Assembly: GCF_003063315.1 (NCBI RefSeq)
Contig: NZ_NERV01000002.1
Coordinates: 372,001 to 436,000, forward strand
From: Limnohabitans sp. T6-5
GTDB taxonomy: Bacteria > Pseudomonadota > Gammaproteobacteria > Burkholderiales > Burkholderiaceae_C
DNA length: 64,000 nucleotides
Direction of reading: 5' to 3'
Shown: in pieces, positions 44,218 to 51,624 of the stretch
Position numbering within the stretch: position 1 is the stretch's first letter
Layout of the letters: each line of letters starts with the position of its first letter
Translations under genes and position numbers: made by a program
The notes under the pieces: model-generated
What the model saw: only the letters and a program-made list of their open reading frames with translations
Told to the model about the DNA's origin: nothing
Database searches by the model: none

Positions 44218-44796
44218 TCAAGACACCAGGCGGAAGGCCCGGTAGTAGTTGTCGTCGGTGAGCGTGTTGAAGAGCTTGAGCGACAGTCCGTCGTACACGC
44301 CGGGATAAAGCATCAAGAGCGGTGTGTGACTCATGTGCGGGTGGAGCGCTGACAGCAATGTGTGGGTGCGCAGCATGGGGTAGACGGCACCCACGCCTTT
44401 GATGATGAGCAAATCGAGGTTGGCGGCGTCGGTTTTATCAGCCAATCGGGCAGCCAGGCGGTCTTCTTTGAGCACAGAACGCAACGAGGCCAGCAGTGCG
44501 GCATCGCCTTTTTTGGTTTGCATTTCGTAGGCTTTTTCCAGCAAACTGCGCTCTTGAAGAATGGCCAGGACTTCCTGAAAAAGGTCGATGACGGTGTACT
44601 TGAGGTCCGGGCGTTGCCGCTGGATGCCGGGTTCGATCACACCCGTCAGCCACTGGCGCATGTCCAACTCGCGCTCGACGGGGTAGTCAAAAATCCAGAA
44701 ACCGATTTCGCCACCAGCGCCACGGTTGTCGAGCACGTCGGGCGACAAGAGCCGTGGCAGGACCTGGTTCAGGCGTTCGTCAAAACGATCGGTCAT
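44218..44796 (-). CDS. brxB: BREX protein BrxB (DUF1788)
   Basis: A 192-residue small core BREX protein of unknown biochemical role, required for type I BREX function in characterised systems. It begins MTDRFDERLNQVLPRLLSPD, with IGFWIFDYPVERELDMRQW, NLDLLIIKGVGAVYPMLRTH and LLMLYPGVYDGLSLKLFN as DUF1788 signs. The ATG at 44796 overlaps the brxA stop (ATGA); an upstream in-frame start at 44976 lies deep inside brxA and is rejected. Confidence 0.95.
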   Translation of the reverse strand: MTDRFDERLNQVLPRLLSPDVLDNRGAGGEIGFWIFDYPVERELDMRQWLTGVIEPGIQRQRPDLKYTVIDLFQEVLAILQERSLLEKAYEMQTKKGDAALLASLRSVLKEDRLAARLADKTDAANLDLLIIKGVGAVYPMLRTHTLLSALHPHMSHTPLLMLYPGVYDGLSLKLFNTLTDDNYYRAFRLVS

Positions 44797-45383
44797 TGGC
44801 CAAACTCCATTCTTGCCAATGTGTCGCGGGCACCCAACAGCGTCAGGTAGGTGTGCAATCGGGGGTGGAGCATGGGTGGAGTGAGTTGCATGTTTTTTGT
44901 GGAGTCGAGGAATTTGGCCTCGACCAGGATGCGAACGATGACCTCGAACAATTTGAGTCGTGTGCTTTTGGCCCACTTGCTAGCCGCTGAGTCTCGGTGG
45001 GCGCATTCGGTCAGAAAGCTGTCCCATTGCCTATGGCTCAAGCTGCGTTCAAGCTGTCGCAAATCGGCGGCATAGACGTCGCGCATAAAGTCGGCCATGA
45101 GCTGGCTATGCCGCAAGGCTGCGGCCATGAGGAGCTGGCCACAGAGTTCGGCGTCGCTTTGCACGATGAGCTGCAGGCCTTGAGCATCAAGCGTCTGCAG
45201 GCGTTTGCGGATGAGATTGGACTGGCGTTTGGCTGTGGCCGGTTTTTTTTGCAAGATGTTGTCGCGCACGATGGCTTCGGCCCATACCTCTGCACTGGGC
45301 TGGGTGAGCATGAGCTCGGCTATGCGACGGCTTTCGGGGATAAGAAGGGAACCGGCTGAAATTTCGGCGTTGTACAAAGTCAC
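44793..45383 (-). CDS. brxA: BREX protein BrxA (DUF1819)
   Basis: A 196-residue core protein with a NusB-like fold in known structures, DNA-binding in other systems. It begins (M)TLYNAEISAGSLLIPESRRI and contains AELMLTQPSAEVWAEAIVRD, then ALRHSQLMADFMRDVYAADL. The start is a GTG at 45383 that overlaps the regulator's stop (GTGA). The gene is the first structural gene after the WYL regulator, as in many type I BREX loci. Confidence 0.94.
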   Translation of the reverse strand: MTLYNAEISAGSLLIPESRRIAELMLTQPSAEVWAEAIVRDNILQKKPATAKRQSNLIRKRLQTLDAQGLQLIVQSDAELCGQLLMAAALRHSQLMADFMRDVYAADLRQLERSLSHRQWDSFLTECAHRDSAASKWAKSTRLKLFEVIVRILVEAKFLDSTKNMQLTPPMLHPRLHTYLTLLGARDTLARMEFGQ

Positions 45384-46264
45384 TCAGCCCCCTCTTGCGG
45401 CTGTGCACCCGGGGCAAGCACTGCACTTTGCACATTGCGTAAGACTTCGGGGTTTTGCAGCCAAAGGTGGTGAGCACTTGGGTCAAGGCTGTGATCGGGC
45501 GATGCATCGACGGACCAGCGGTGCAAAACGTAACCGGCCATGGCGGCGCGGGTGGTGACCTGCAGAACGCCTTGGGTCATACCGTAGTCGAGCTCAACCG
45601 CCTGGGGCCACTTCATATGGGGGTGCGGCACCAGCTGCAACTGCACAGTGCTCATCCATTGCTCATCTGCAGCAATGCATTCGTGGGGCTGCGGCTTGCC
45701 TTCTAGTGGTGTGACTTGACGAATGCGCGTGATCACAAAGTCGGCAAACTGTTTTTTAGAACGGTCATAGGCGCGAAGGTGCCAGCGCAGGCCGTTGTCA
45801 GCCAGGGCCACGGGAACCACTTCTCTGTGTTTTGCGCCAGTTGACACGGACAAGTAGTCAATGGAGATCGCTCTTTTGGCACAGATGGCGCGGGTCAGGG
45901 CGGCGAGCGTCGGTAAATTGGGTGAAAAAAAGTGTTGCGGGCCTTCAAATGGGGTCTGCGTGGGCAGACTCAGTTCTAGGCCATCCCCAAAACCCTGAGC
46001 CAGCCAGGTGAGCACGCGTTCCTGGCGCATGTCAAAGACCGGAGAAAAGTTTGTCGCAGCGACATAACAGCGCAACGAGAGGTCGTAGCCAAGGTTTTGT
46101 GGCGCGAGTTCACGGTAGACACTGATGTCGCGGGATGCGGCAGCTGGCTTGACGCCAAAGCGCTTTTCTATGTCAGCGCGGCGCAGTTCCCCCGTGAAGA
46201 AAACCCGCAACTCGAGGTACGCGAGGCGCTCCCGCTGCGCTTGCGATAACTCGTTGATTTGCAT
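45380..46264 (-). CDS. brxR: WYL-domain regulator of BREX (BrxR-like)
   Basis: A 294-residue transcriptional regulator. The N-terminal winged helix reads RADIEKRFGVKPAAASRDIS; the WYL domain covers roughly residues 125-200 (ISIDYLSVSTGAKHREVVPV, then GLRWHLRAYDRSKKQFADFV). A C-terminal WCX-like end follows. BrxR proteins studied elsewhere repress or tune their BREX operon by binding an inverted repeat just upstream of their own gene; a matching CTGATAG...CTATCAG repeat lies at 46274-46304. Its stop overlaps the brxA start, so regulator and operon are transcribed together. Confidence 0.9.
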   Translation of the reverse strand: MQINELSQAQRERLAYLELRVFFTGELRRADIEKRFGVKPAAASRDISVYRELAPQNLGYDLSLRCYVAATNFSPVFDMRQERVLTWLAQGFGDGLELSLPTQTPFEGPQHFFSPNLPTLAALTRAICAKRAISIDYLSVSTGAKHREVVPVALADNGLRWHLRAYDRSKKQFADFVITRIRQVTPLEGKPQPHECIAADEQWMSTVQLQLVPHPHMKWPQAVELDYGMTQGVLQVTTRAAMAGYVLHRWSVDASPDHSLDPSAHHLWLQNPEVLRNVQSAVLAPGAQPQEGAE

Positions 46265-46273
46265 GGCCCCACG

Positions 46274-46304
46274 CTGATAGAAAAAAGAAAAGACATCCTA
46301 TCAG
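46274..46304. promoter_or_regulatory. Inverted repeat upstream of brxR (candidate BrxR operator)
   Basis: CTGATAG at 46274-46280 is the exact inverse of CTATCAG at 46298-46304, with a 17-base A-rich spacer. It is centred about 25 bases before the brxR ATG, in the 108-base gap to the divergent yigZ gene. Its position fits self-control of the BREX operon; binding is inferred. Confidence 0.5.
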
Positions 46305-46372
46305 ACAAGGTCATCAAAATCAGAAGGTCGACTTTGTTTTTTGGGAGATAAAGCCTCCGCTATCCTCCACCC

Positions 46373-46975
46373 ATGCCCTTTTCCCTCGCCATCCCCGCCC
46401 ACCACGAACTGGTCATCAAGAAAAGCCGATTCATCGCCTGCGTGGAGCCCATGCCCGGGCGTGAAGAGGCGCAGGCCCGGGTGGCGCAGCTCAAGGCTCA
46501 GCACCCCGATGCGGCGCATGTGTGCTGGGCGCTGCTGGCCGGTGGTCAGTCGGCGGCCAACGACGATGGCGAGCCAGGCGGCACCGCAGGTCGGCCCATG
46601 CTGGACGTGCTGCGACATCAAGACTTGCAGGGTGTGATGGCCTCGGTGGTGCGTTACTTTGGCGGCGTCAAGTTGGGCGCGGGTGGGCTGGTGCGGGCCT
46701 ACACCGATGCGGTGGCGCAGGCGCTGCTGACGGTAGAAAAGATTCCCTTGATCAAGAAAACCGAGCTGGCCTGCAGCGTGCCGTATGCATTGGAAGGGCT
46801 GGTGCGCCGCGAGGTGGAGCTGGCCCAGGCCCAGTTGCAAGAGGTCACGCATGGCAGCGTGGTCACTTTGCGCTTTGCCCTGCCCGCGTCTGACGCAGCG
46901 GCCCTGATGCACCGGCTGAGCGAAAGCGGCCGGGGGCTGTTGGTGTGGCTGGACGATGAGGCCACACAGGGATAA
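46373..46975 (+). CDS. yigZ: YigZ/IMPACT-family protein
   Basis: A 200-residue UPF0029/IMPACT family protein. The N-terminal domain shows ELVIKKSRFIACVEPM, then AHVCWALLAGGQSAANDDGE, PGGTAGRPMLDVLRHQDLQG and MASVVRYFGGVKLGAGGLVR, the family signature. A C-terminal ferredoxin-like DUF1949 domain follows (ELACSVPYALEGLVRREVEL). Biochemical role not settled; the eukaryotic relative modulates translation control. The gene marks the right border of the BREX region and is divergent from it. The chromate transporter pair follows after seven bases. Confidence 0.93.
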   Translation: MPFSLAIPAHHELVIKKSRFIACVEPMPGREEAQARVAQLKAQHPDAAHVCWALLAGGQSAANDDGEPGGTAGRPMLDVLRHQDLQGVMASVVRYFGGVKLGAGGLVRAYTDAVAQALLTVEKIPLIKKTELACSVPYALEGLVRREVELAQAQLQEVTHGSVVTLRFALPASDAAALMHRLSESGRGLLVWLDDEATQG

Positions 46976-46982
46976 TCGCCCC

Positions 46983-47579
46983 ATGCCTGATCACCCGCCG
47001 CTGAACCATCCCCGTTCGAAAACCGACCTGTTTGTGTCCTTCACCCTGCTGGCCTTGCAGGGTTTTGGCGGGGTGCTGGCCGTGGTGCAGCGTGAATTGG
47101 TCGAGAAAAAGCGCTGGATGACGCGCGAGCAATTCGTTGAAGACTGGGCTGTGGCCCAGATCATGCCCGGCCCGAATGTGGTGAATCTGTCGCTGATGAT
47201 TGGGGGGCGTTACTTTGGCTTGCCCGGCGCACTGGCGGGCTTGGCGGGCATGCTGGCCGCGCCTTTGGTGGTGGTGCTTGTGCTGGCCATCGCCTTTGGC
47301 GGTGTGTCGGATGCAGCCTGCGCGCAAGGTGCTTTGCGGGGCATGGGGGCCGTGTCTGCCGGTCTGATCGCTGCGGTTGGCCTCAAATTGATCGGCGCAC
47401 TCAAGAGCAACCCCATGGGCATGCCAATGTGTGTGGGCCTGGCAGCGGCCAGTTTTGTGGGTGTGGGCGTGATGCGCTGGCCGCTTGCCTTTGTGCTGCT
47501 GGGAACGGGCCTGCTGGCTTGCAGCTGGGCTTATTGGCAGCTGGCTAAACAAGCCGCATCTTCAGGAGCGCAGCCATGA
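46983..47579 (+). CDS. Chromate transporter (ChrA) half, N-terminal type
   Basis: A 198-residue single-domain CHR protein with five to six predicted membrane helices. Family signs are DLFVSFTLLALQGFGGVLAV, EKKRWMTREQFVEDWAVAQI and MPGPNVVNLSLMIGGRYFGL (the PGPN/NLS signature). The ATG at 46983 begins MPDHPPLNHPRSKTD, preferred over a start at 46956 inside yigZ. It overlaps the second half by four bases (ATGA). Short CHR proteins act as pairs with opposite topology to export chromate; the true substrate here is untested. Confidence 0.9.
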   Translation: MPDHPPLNHPRSKTDLFVSFTLLALQGFGGVLAVVQRELVEKKRWMTREQFVEDWAVAQIMPGPNVVNLSLMIGGRYFGLPGALAGLAGMLAAPLVVVLVLAIAFGGVSDAACAQGALRGMGAVSAGLIAAVGLKLIGALKSNPMGMPMCVGLAAASFVGVGVMRWPLAFVLLGTGLLACSWAYWQLAKQAASSGAQP

Positions 47580-48178
47580 ATCCGGTGCTTGACTTGACGG
47601 CCAGTGACTGGCTGAGTCTGTTCAACCACTTTGCCTCGCTGTCTTTGCTGGCGGTGGGTGGCGCCATCACCACGGCGCCCGACATGCACCGCTATCTGGT
47701 GGACGAAACCCACTGGCTCAGCGATGCGCAGTTCACCTCGTCCATTGCGCTGGCCCAAGCCGCGCCGGGTCCTAACATCCTGTTTGTGGCTTTGATGGGT
47801 TTCAACGTGGGCATGAATGCCGGTGCAGGCTTGGCCGACGGCTGGCTGCGTGTGGGCTTGGCCTGCCTGGGGGTGGTGGTGCCCATGCTGGGCATCATGC
47901 TGCCGTCTTCGGTGCTGACCTACACGGCCACACGCTGGGCGCACCAGCACCGTGACAACATCGGCATCCGGGCCTTCAAGTCCGGCATGGCGCCCATCGT
48001 GATTGCCCTCTTACTGTCCACGGCCTGGCTTTTGACCTTGAGCCACAACCAGCCAGCGCGTGACTGGCCACTGTATGCGCTGACGGGGCTGACCACCTTG
48101 GTGATTTGGCGCACCCAGGTCCACATGCTGTGGCTGATTGGCCTGGGCGCCCTGCTGGGGGGCCTGGGCTGGGTTTGA
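47576..48178 (+). CDS. Chromate transporter (ChrA) half, C-terminal type
   Basis: The partner CHR domain, 200 residues: WLSLFNHFASLSLLAVGGAI, MHRYLVDETHWLSDAQFTSS, then IALAQAAPGPNILFVALMGF carrying the PGPN signature. About six hydrophobic segments are visible. Start overlaps the preceding CHR gene stop, so the two are translationally coupled and should be made in equal amounts. It converges with the MgtC gene that follows on the other strand. Confidence 0.9.
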   Translation: MNPVLDLTASDWLSLFNHFASLSLLAVGGAITTAPDMHRYLVDETHWLSDAQFTSSIALAQAAPGPNILFVALMGFNVGMNAGAGLADGWLRVGLACLGVVVPMLGIMLPSSVLTYTATRWAHQHRDNIGIRAFKSGMAPIVIALLLSTAWLLTLSHNQPARDWPLYALTGLTTLVIWRTQVHMLWLIGLGALLGGLGWV

Positions 48179-48205
48179 TGGGCCTCTTGGCCTCTTGGCA
48201 CAGAC

Positions 48206-48904
48206 TTAAAGTTTTCGCCAGGAAAAATTGAACGCAGGCCAACCCGCTGTAGCTTGTTGAATGGAGAGTGCCCCTTTGTCGGACTCTCCCTGTTCAAACA
48301 GGGCGGTGATGGACAACAAGGAGTTGTCGACCCCATGCCGCTCCAGTCTGACCTCATGGATTTCCCACAGGCTGGTGCGCGACATCGCTGTCATTTTTTC
48401 GTGCACTGCCAGCGCATCGCTCGCCGAGCAAATCCATTGAAACAGCACACTGTCGGTCAAGTTATCGGCGATACCCATTTTCTTGTTCAGGTATTGCGCC
48501 AACATTCCCAACAAGCTGTTGGCCAACACAATGGCGATGGAGGCAAAACTTGCATCGAACCAGCGATTCATGCCACACAGGGCGCCCAAGGCGGCGGAAC
48601 ACCATAAAGTGGCGGCCGTGTTCAAGCCTTGGGCCTGCCTCGAATCGCGAAACATGATCCCGCCAGCAAGAAAACCCACGCCCACCACAATTTGAGCAGC
48701 CATTTGAATTGGCTCGACAAAACCTTGAGGTGTTTTCGACAGCAGCATGAACAGGGCTGCGCCCATGGCCACCAATGCATTGGTCTTGAGGTCCACCAAT
48801 CGACGATTCCACTGACGCTCGATGCCGACCAAGGAGCCCAATACCAAGGCCAACAGGATCGACTCAAGAAAATATTCAGACAACTGATTAGAAAAAAAAT
48901 TCAT
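48206..48904 (-). CDS. MgtC/SapB-family membrane protein with C-terminal domain
   Basis: A 232-residue MgtC-like protein starting MNFFSNQLSEYFLESILLAL. The core is VLGSLVGIERQWNRRLVDLK, NALVAMGAALFMLLSK, IVVGVGFLAGGIMFRD and GLNTAATLWCSAALGALCG. Unlike the protein at 20.4 kb it has a soluble C-terminal domain of about 90 residues after the last helix. The role is unknown; magnesium or membrane-energy homeostasis is usual for the family. I chose ATG 48904, which follows GGGGG closely; an upstream start at 49060 runs through the lipoprotein gene. Confidence 0.88.
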   Translation of the reverse strand: MNFFSNQLSEYFLESILLALVLGSLVGIERQWNRRLVDLKTNALVAMGAALFMLLSKTPQGFVEPIQMAAQIVVGVGFLAGGIMFRDSRQAQGLNTAATLWCSAALGALCGMNRWFDASFASIAIVLANSLLGMLAQYLNKKMGIADNLTDSVLFQWICSASDALAVHEKMTAMSRTSLWEIHEVRLERHGVDNSLLSITALFEQGESDKGALSIQQATAGWPAFNFSWRKL

Positions 48905-48917
48905 CCCCCATGCTAGA

Positions 48918-49268
48918 TCAGCGCGGGTTTTCGAAAAATACCGTATTTGAATAGTCGCTGACCTCGAAATAGACCTTCTTCTCGCCCGGGTCCACCTGCA
49001 TGTTGAGGTTTTCATCCAGCACACCGTAACCAAAACGGTAGGCGCGTGGCTGTTTGTCATCGGTGCCCAACGCGGTGCTGACTTTGTCCACCTTCAGAAA
49101 ACGGCGCACGACCTTGTCACCGGCATACACCTCCATCACGCCGTTGGTGCCGGTCCAGTTTTGAATGTCGCGGCTGATCTTGTTTTGCTGCTCTTGCGTG
49201 CAAGCGGCCAACAAGCTGGCGCCGATGACCGTGGTGATCAGGGCTGTGTGTTTGATCTTTTGCAACAT
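48918..49268 (-). CDS. Small lipoprotein, unknown function
   Basis: A 116-residue protein with a lipoprotein signal: MLQKIKHTALITTVIGASLL followed by AAC, so Cys23 would be lipidated. The mature part includes NGVMEVYAGDKVVRRFLKVD, YRFGYGVLDENLNMQVD and KKVYFEVSDYSNTVFFENP; it looks like a small beta-rich domain. I do not recognise a named family. The ATG at 49268 follows CAAGGAATTTTC, a good ribosome site. A half hairpin repeat lies between it and rlmB. Confidence 0.8.
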   Translation of the reverse strand: MLQKIKHTALITTVIGASLLAACTQEQQNKISRDIQNWTGTNGVMEVYAGDKVVRRFLKVDKVSTALGTDDKQPRAYRFGYGVLDENLNMQVDPGEKKVYFEVSDYSNTVFFENPR

Positions 49269-49302
49269 GGAAAATTCCTTGTGTGAAATGGCTGTAAGGG
49301 TC

Positions 49303-49329
49303 ATGTCGGGGCTGAAGCCACCGACCTAC
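49303..49329. repeat. Half unit of the GTAGGTCGG hairpin repeat
   Basis: ATGTCGGGGCTGAAGCCACC followed by GACCTAC matches the right half of the units at 10.5 kb and 3.3 kb. It lies nine bases before the rlmB stop on the other strand; the left half is absent. Confidence 0.75.
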
Positions 49330-49337
49330 GGATGCCG

Positions 49338-50072
49338 TCAACTGCGCTGGCGCAAAGCTTCATACAGACACACGCCGCTGGCCACCGAGACGTTCAGGCT
49401 CTCAACGGCACCGCGCATGGGGATGCTGACCAGTTCGTCGCAGTTTTTTCGGGTCAGCTGGCGCATGCCGTCGCCTTCGGCACCGAGCACCAAGGCGGTG
49501 GGCACTTTCAGGTCGGCCTGGTAGATGCTGCGTGGCGCGTCGCCGCTGGTGCCGATCACCCAGAGGCTGCGCTCCTTGAGTTCCCCCAAGGTGCGGGCCA
49601 GGTTGGTGACCATGAAATACGGCATGGTCTCAGCCGCGCCGCTGGCGACCTTGGCCACGGTGGCGTTGATGCCGGCCGCATGGTCCTTGGGGGCGATCAC
49701 CGCGTGCGCTCCCGCACCATCGGCCACGCGCAAGCAAGCGCCCAGGTTGTGCGGATCGGTCACACCATCCAGCACCAAGAGCAAAGGCGGGCCCTGCACG
49801 GTGTCCAGCAGGTCGTCCAGCGAATGGTTTTGCGGCAAAGGCGCGACCACGGCGACCACGCCTTGGTGTCCATGGCCGCCGGCCAGCTTGGCCAGGCGCT
49901 CGTTGTCTGACTCGATCAGGCGCATGCCTGAATCGCGGGCCTTGTCGATGAACTGCCGCATGCGCGCGTCGCGGCGGGTGACCTCGTAATGGATTTCAAC
50001 AACGGATTGGGGGGCGATCTTGAGGCGAACGCCCACGGCATGAAAGCCGAACAGCACTTTGTGAGATGACAT
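49338..50072 (-). CDS. rlmB: 23S rRNA (guanosine-2'-O-)-methyltransferase RlmB
   Basis: A SpoU-class enzyme, 244 residues, that methylates G2251 of 23S rRNA (E. coli numbering). The N-terminal substrate domain starts MSSHKVLFGFHAVGVRLKIA. The knotted SAM domain carries LVLDGVTDPHNLGACLRVAD (motif 1), TALVLGAEGDGMRQLTRKNC (motif 2) and IPMRGAVESLNVSVASGVCL (motif 3). I took ATG 50072; an in-frame upstream start at 50138 would add a non-family segment. No operon partner is obvious. Confidence 0.95.
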   Translation of the reverse strand: MSSHKVLFGFHAVGVRLKIAPQSVVEIHYEVTRRDARMRQFIDKARDSGMRLIESDNERLAKLAGGHGHQGVVAVVAPLPQNHSLDDLLDTVQGPPLLLVLDGVTDPHNLGACLRVADGAGAHAVIAPKDHAAGINATVAKVASGAAETMPYFMVTNLARTLGELKERSLWVIGTSGDAPRSIYQADLKVPTALVLGAEGDGMRQLTRKNCDELVSIPMRGAVESLNVSVASGVCLYEALRQRS

Positions 50073-50195
50073 GCGGGGATTATCGTTGGTCCCAACAACC
50101 CGACCGATCAAAGACTTGAGCAAAAGGCAAACGGCCAATCCAATGAGAGTGCTCCAGGTGCGCGATGGTTTTCAAAGGGTGGACGCCTAAGGGGG

Positions 50196-50281
50196 AAAAA
50201 ACAGACGCATGCCTGAAACCCGCACATGCACATTCAAACCTCGTGGGGCAAATGCATCACACCCTGGTGCCGGGTTTCAGG
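50196..50281 (-). terminator. Long stem-loop with T-run after the ABC ATPase gene
   Basis: CCTGAAACCCG (50212-50222) and CGGGTTTCAGG (50271-50281) pair perfectly, the latter overlapping the last codons of the ABC gene. On the minus strand the stem is followed after ten bases by TTTTTT (50196-50201). It could terminate that transcript; the 48-base loop is unusually long for a standard terminator. Confidence 0.4.
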
Positions 50282-50966
50282 ATGGCTGCGCCGGCGCCTC
50301 GGACAAACAGCCGGCCTGAATCACCAGGCTGCGTTCACAGCGGGCGGCCAGCTGGCGGTCGTGCGTGACCAGAACCAAGGTGGTGCCCTGCTCGCGGTTG
50401 AGCGCGAACATCAAATCCATGATGGACTCGCCCGTGGCGTGGTCCAGACTGCCCGTGGGCTCGTCGGCCAGCAACAAAGCGGGCTGCACCACAAAAGCAC
50501 GGGCCAGAGCCACGCGCTGTTGCTCGCCACCTGACAAGACCTTGGGCAGGTGTTTCAGGCGCTCGCCCAAACCGACGCGCTGCAACATGGCCGTGGCGGT
50601 GCTGCGGGCATCGGGGCGATCGGCCAACTCCAAAGGCAGCATGACGTTTTCAAGTGCCGTGAGGTTGGGCATGAGTTGAAAGCTCTGGAACACAAAACCC
50701 ACATGCTGGGCCCGCACTGCGGCGCGTTCGTCTTCGGACAAGTCAAACAGCGATTGCCCGGCCAGCAGCACCTGCCCGGTGCTGGGCGTGTCCAGGCCCG
50801 CCAAAATGGCCAGCAAGGTGCTTTTGCCCGAGCCGGATGCGCCGACAATGGCGGCTGTTTCCCCAGCGTTCAATGAAAAATCGATATCGCGCAAAATGTC
50901 CAGTTGCCCACTGGCATCTTGCACACTTTTGGAAACGCCACGCACGGCAATGATGGATTCAGGCAT
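50277..50966 (-). CDS. ABC transporter ATP-binding protein (YbbA/LolD-like)
   Basis: A 229-residue ATPase. Walker A is GASGSGKST near residue 43, the Q-loop is VFQSFQLMPNLTALENVMLP, the signature is VLSGGEQQRVALARAFV, Walker B is ALLLADEPTGSLD, and the H-loop is LVLVTHDRQLA. This is the LolD/MacB/YbbA branch that drives lipoprotein or lipid handling with FtsX-type permeases. No permease lies beside it in the window. It is divergent from the esterase gene, the same arrangement as ybbA-tesA in E. coli. The start codons of the two genes share CATG, with minus ATG at 50966. Confidence 0.9.
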   Translation of the reverse strand: MPESIIAVRGVSKSVQDASGQLDILRDIDFSLNAGETAAIVGASGSGKSTLLAILAGLDTPSTGQVLLAGQSLFDLSEDERAAVRAQHVGFVFQSFQLMPNLTALENVMLPLELADRPDARSTATAMLQRVGLGERLKHLPKVLSGGEQQRVALARAFVVQPALLLADEPTGSLDHATGESIMDLMFALNREQGTTLVLVTHDRQLAARCERSLVIQAGCLSEAPAQPS

Positions 50967-51624
50967 GCACACACCTTTGTTGAGACGACGCGACTTTAAC
51001 TGGACCCTGCTGGCCCTTGCCAGCCGGGGCTTTGTTGCACCTGTCCAAGCCGCCCCTTCTGCCCCCGCTCAGCGCATTTTGGTGTTGGGTGATTCGCTGA
51101 GCGCCGAATATGGTTTGGCCCGGGGCTCGGGCTGGGTGGCTTTGCTGCAAAAACAAGTGGCTCAGGAAAAGCCCGGCTTTGAAGTGATCAACGCCAGCAT
51201 CAGCGGCGACACCACATCAGGCGGGCGATCGCGCCTGCCCGCCTTGCTCAAACGACACCAGCCCAGCCTTGTGGTGATCGAGCTGGGTGGCAACGACGCC
51301 TTGCGCGGCCTGCCCATGGCCATGACGCAAGGCAATTTGCTGGACATGACTAAACAAGCCCAAGCGGCTGGGGCCAAGGTGCTGTTGCTGGGCATGCAAA
51401 TGCCACCCAATTACGGCCCCGACATGGCCCGCCAGTTTGAAGCGGCCTACACCCAAGTGGCCAAAAGCCAAAAAGCGGCGCTCGTGCCTTTCTTTTTGAA
51501 AGGTGTGGGCGACGACCCCGAGCCGCTCAAATGGTTTCAGGCCGACCGCATCCACCCCAACGAAGCCGCGCAGCCGCGCATGCTGGCCAACGTCTGGCCC
51601 ACTTTGAAGAAACAACTGAAATGA
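50965..51624 (+). CDS. tesA: TesA-like SGNH esterase/lysophospholipase
   Basis: A 219-residue GDSL-type hydrolase. Block I is RILVLGDSLSAEYGLARGSG with the nucleophile Ser, block III is VVIELGGNDALRGLP, and block V is DRIHPNEAAQP with Asp and His. The N terminus MHTPLLRRRDFNWTLLALAS has a twin-Arg motif before a hydrophobic stretch and an AQA-type cut, so the protein is likely exported to the periplasm. The ATG at 50965 shares bases with the ABC gene start on the opposite strand. Its stop overlaps the mnmH start (ATGA). Confidence 0.93.
   Translation: MHTPLLRRRDFNWTLLALASRGFVAPVQAAPSAPAQRILVLGDSLSAEYGLARGSGWVALLQKQVAQEKPGFEVINASISGDTTSGGRSRLPALLKRHQPSLVVIELGGNDALRGLPMAMTQGNLLDMTKQAQAAGAKVLLLGMQMPPNYGPDMARQFEAAYTQVAKSQKAALVPFFLKGVGDDPEPLKWFQADRIHPNEAAQPRMLANVWPTLKKQLK

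Noticed and set aside
23845..46264. Integrase, transposase or att sites bordering the BREX locus
   Set aside because: Both flanks were read; no recombinase frame, terminal inverted repeat or target duplication was found.
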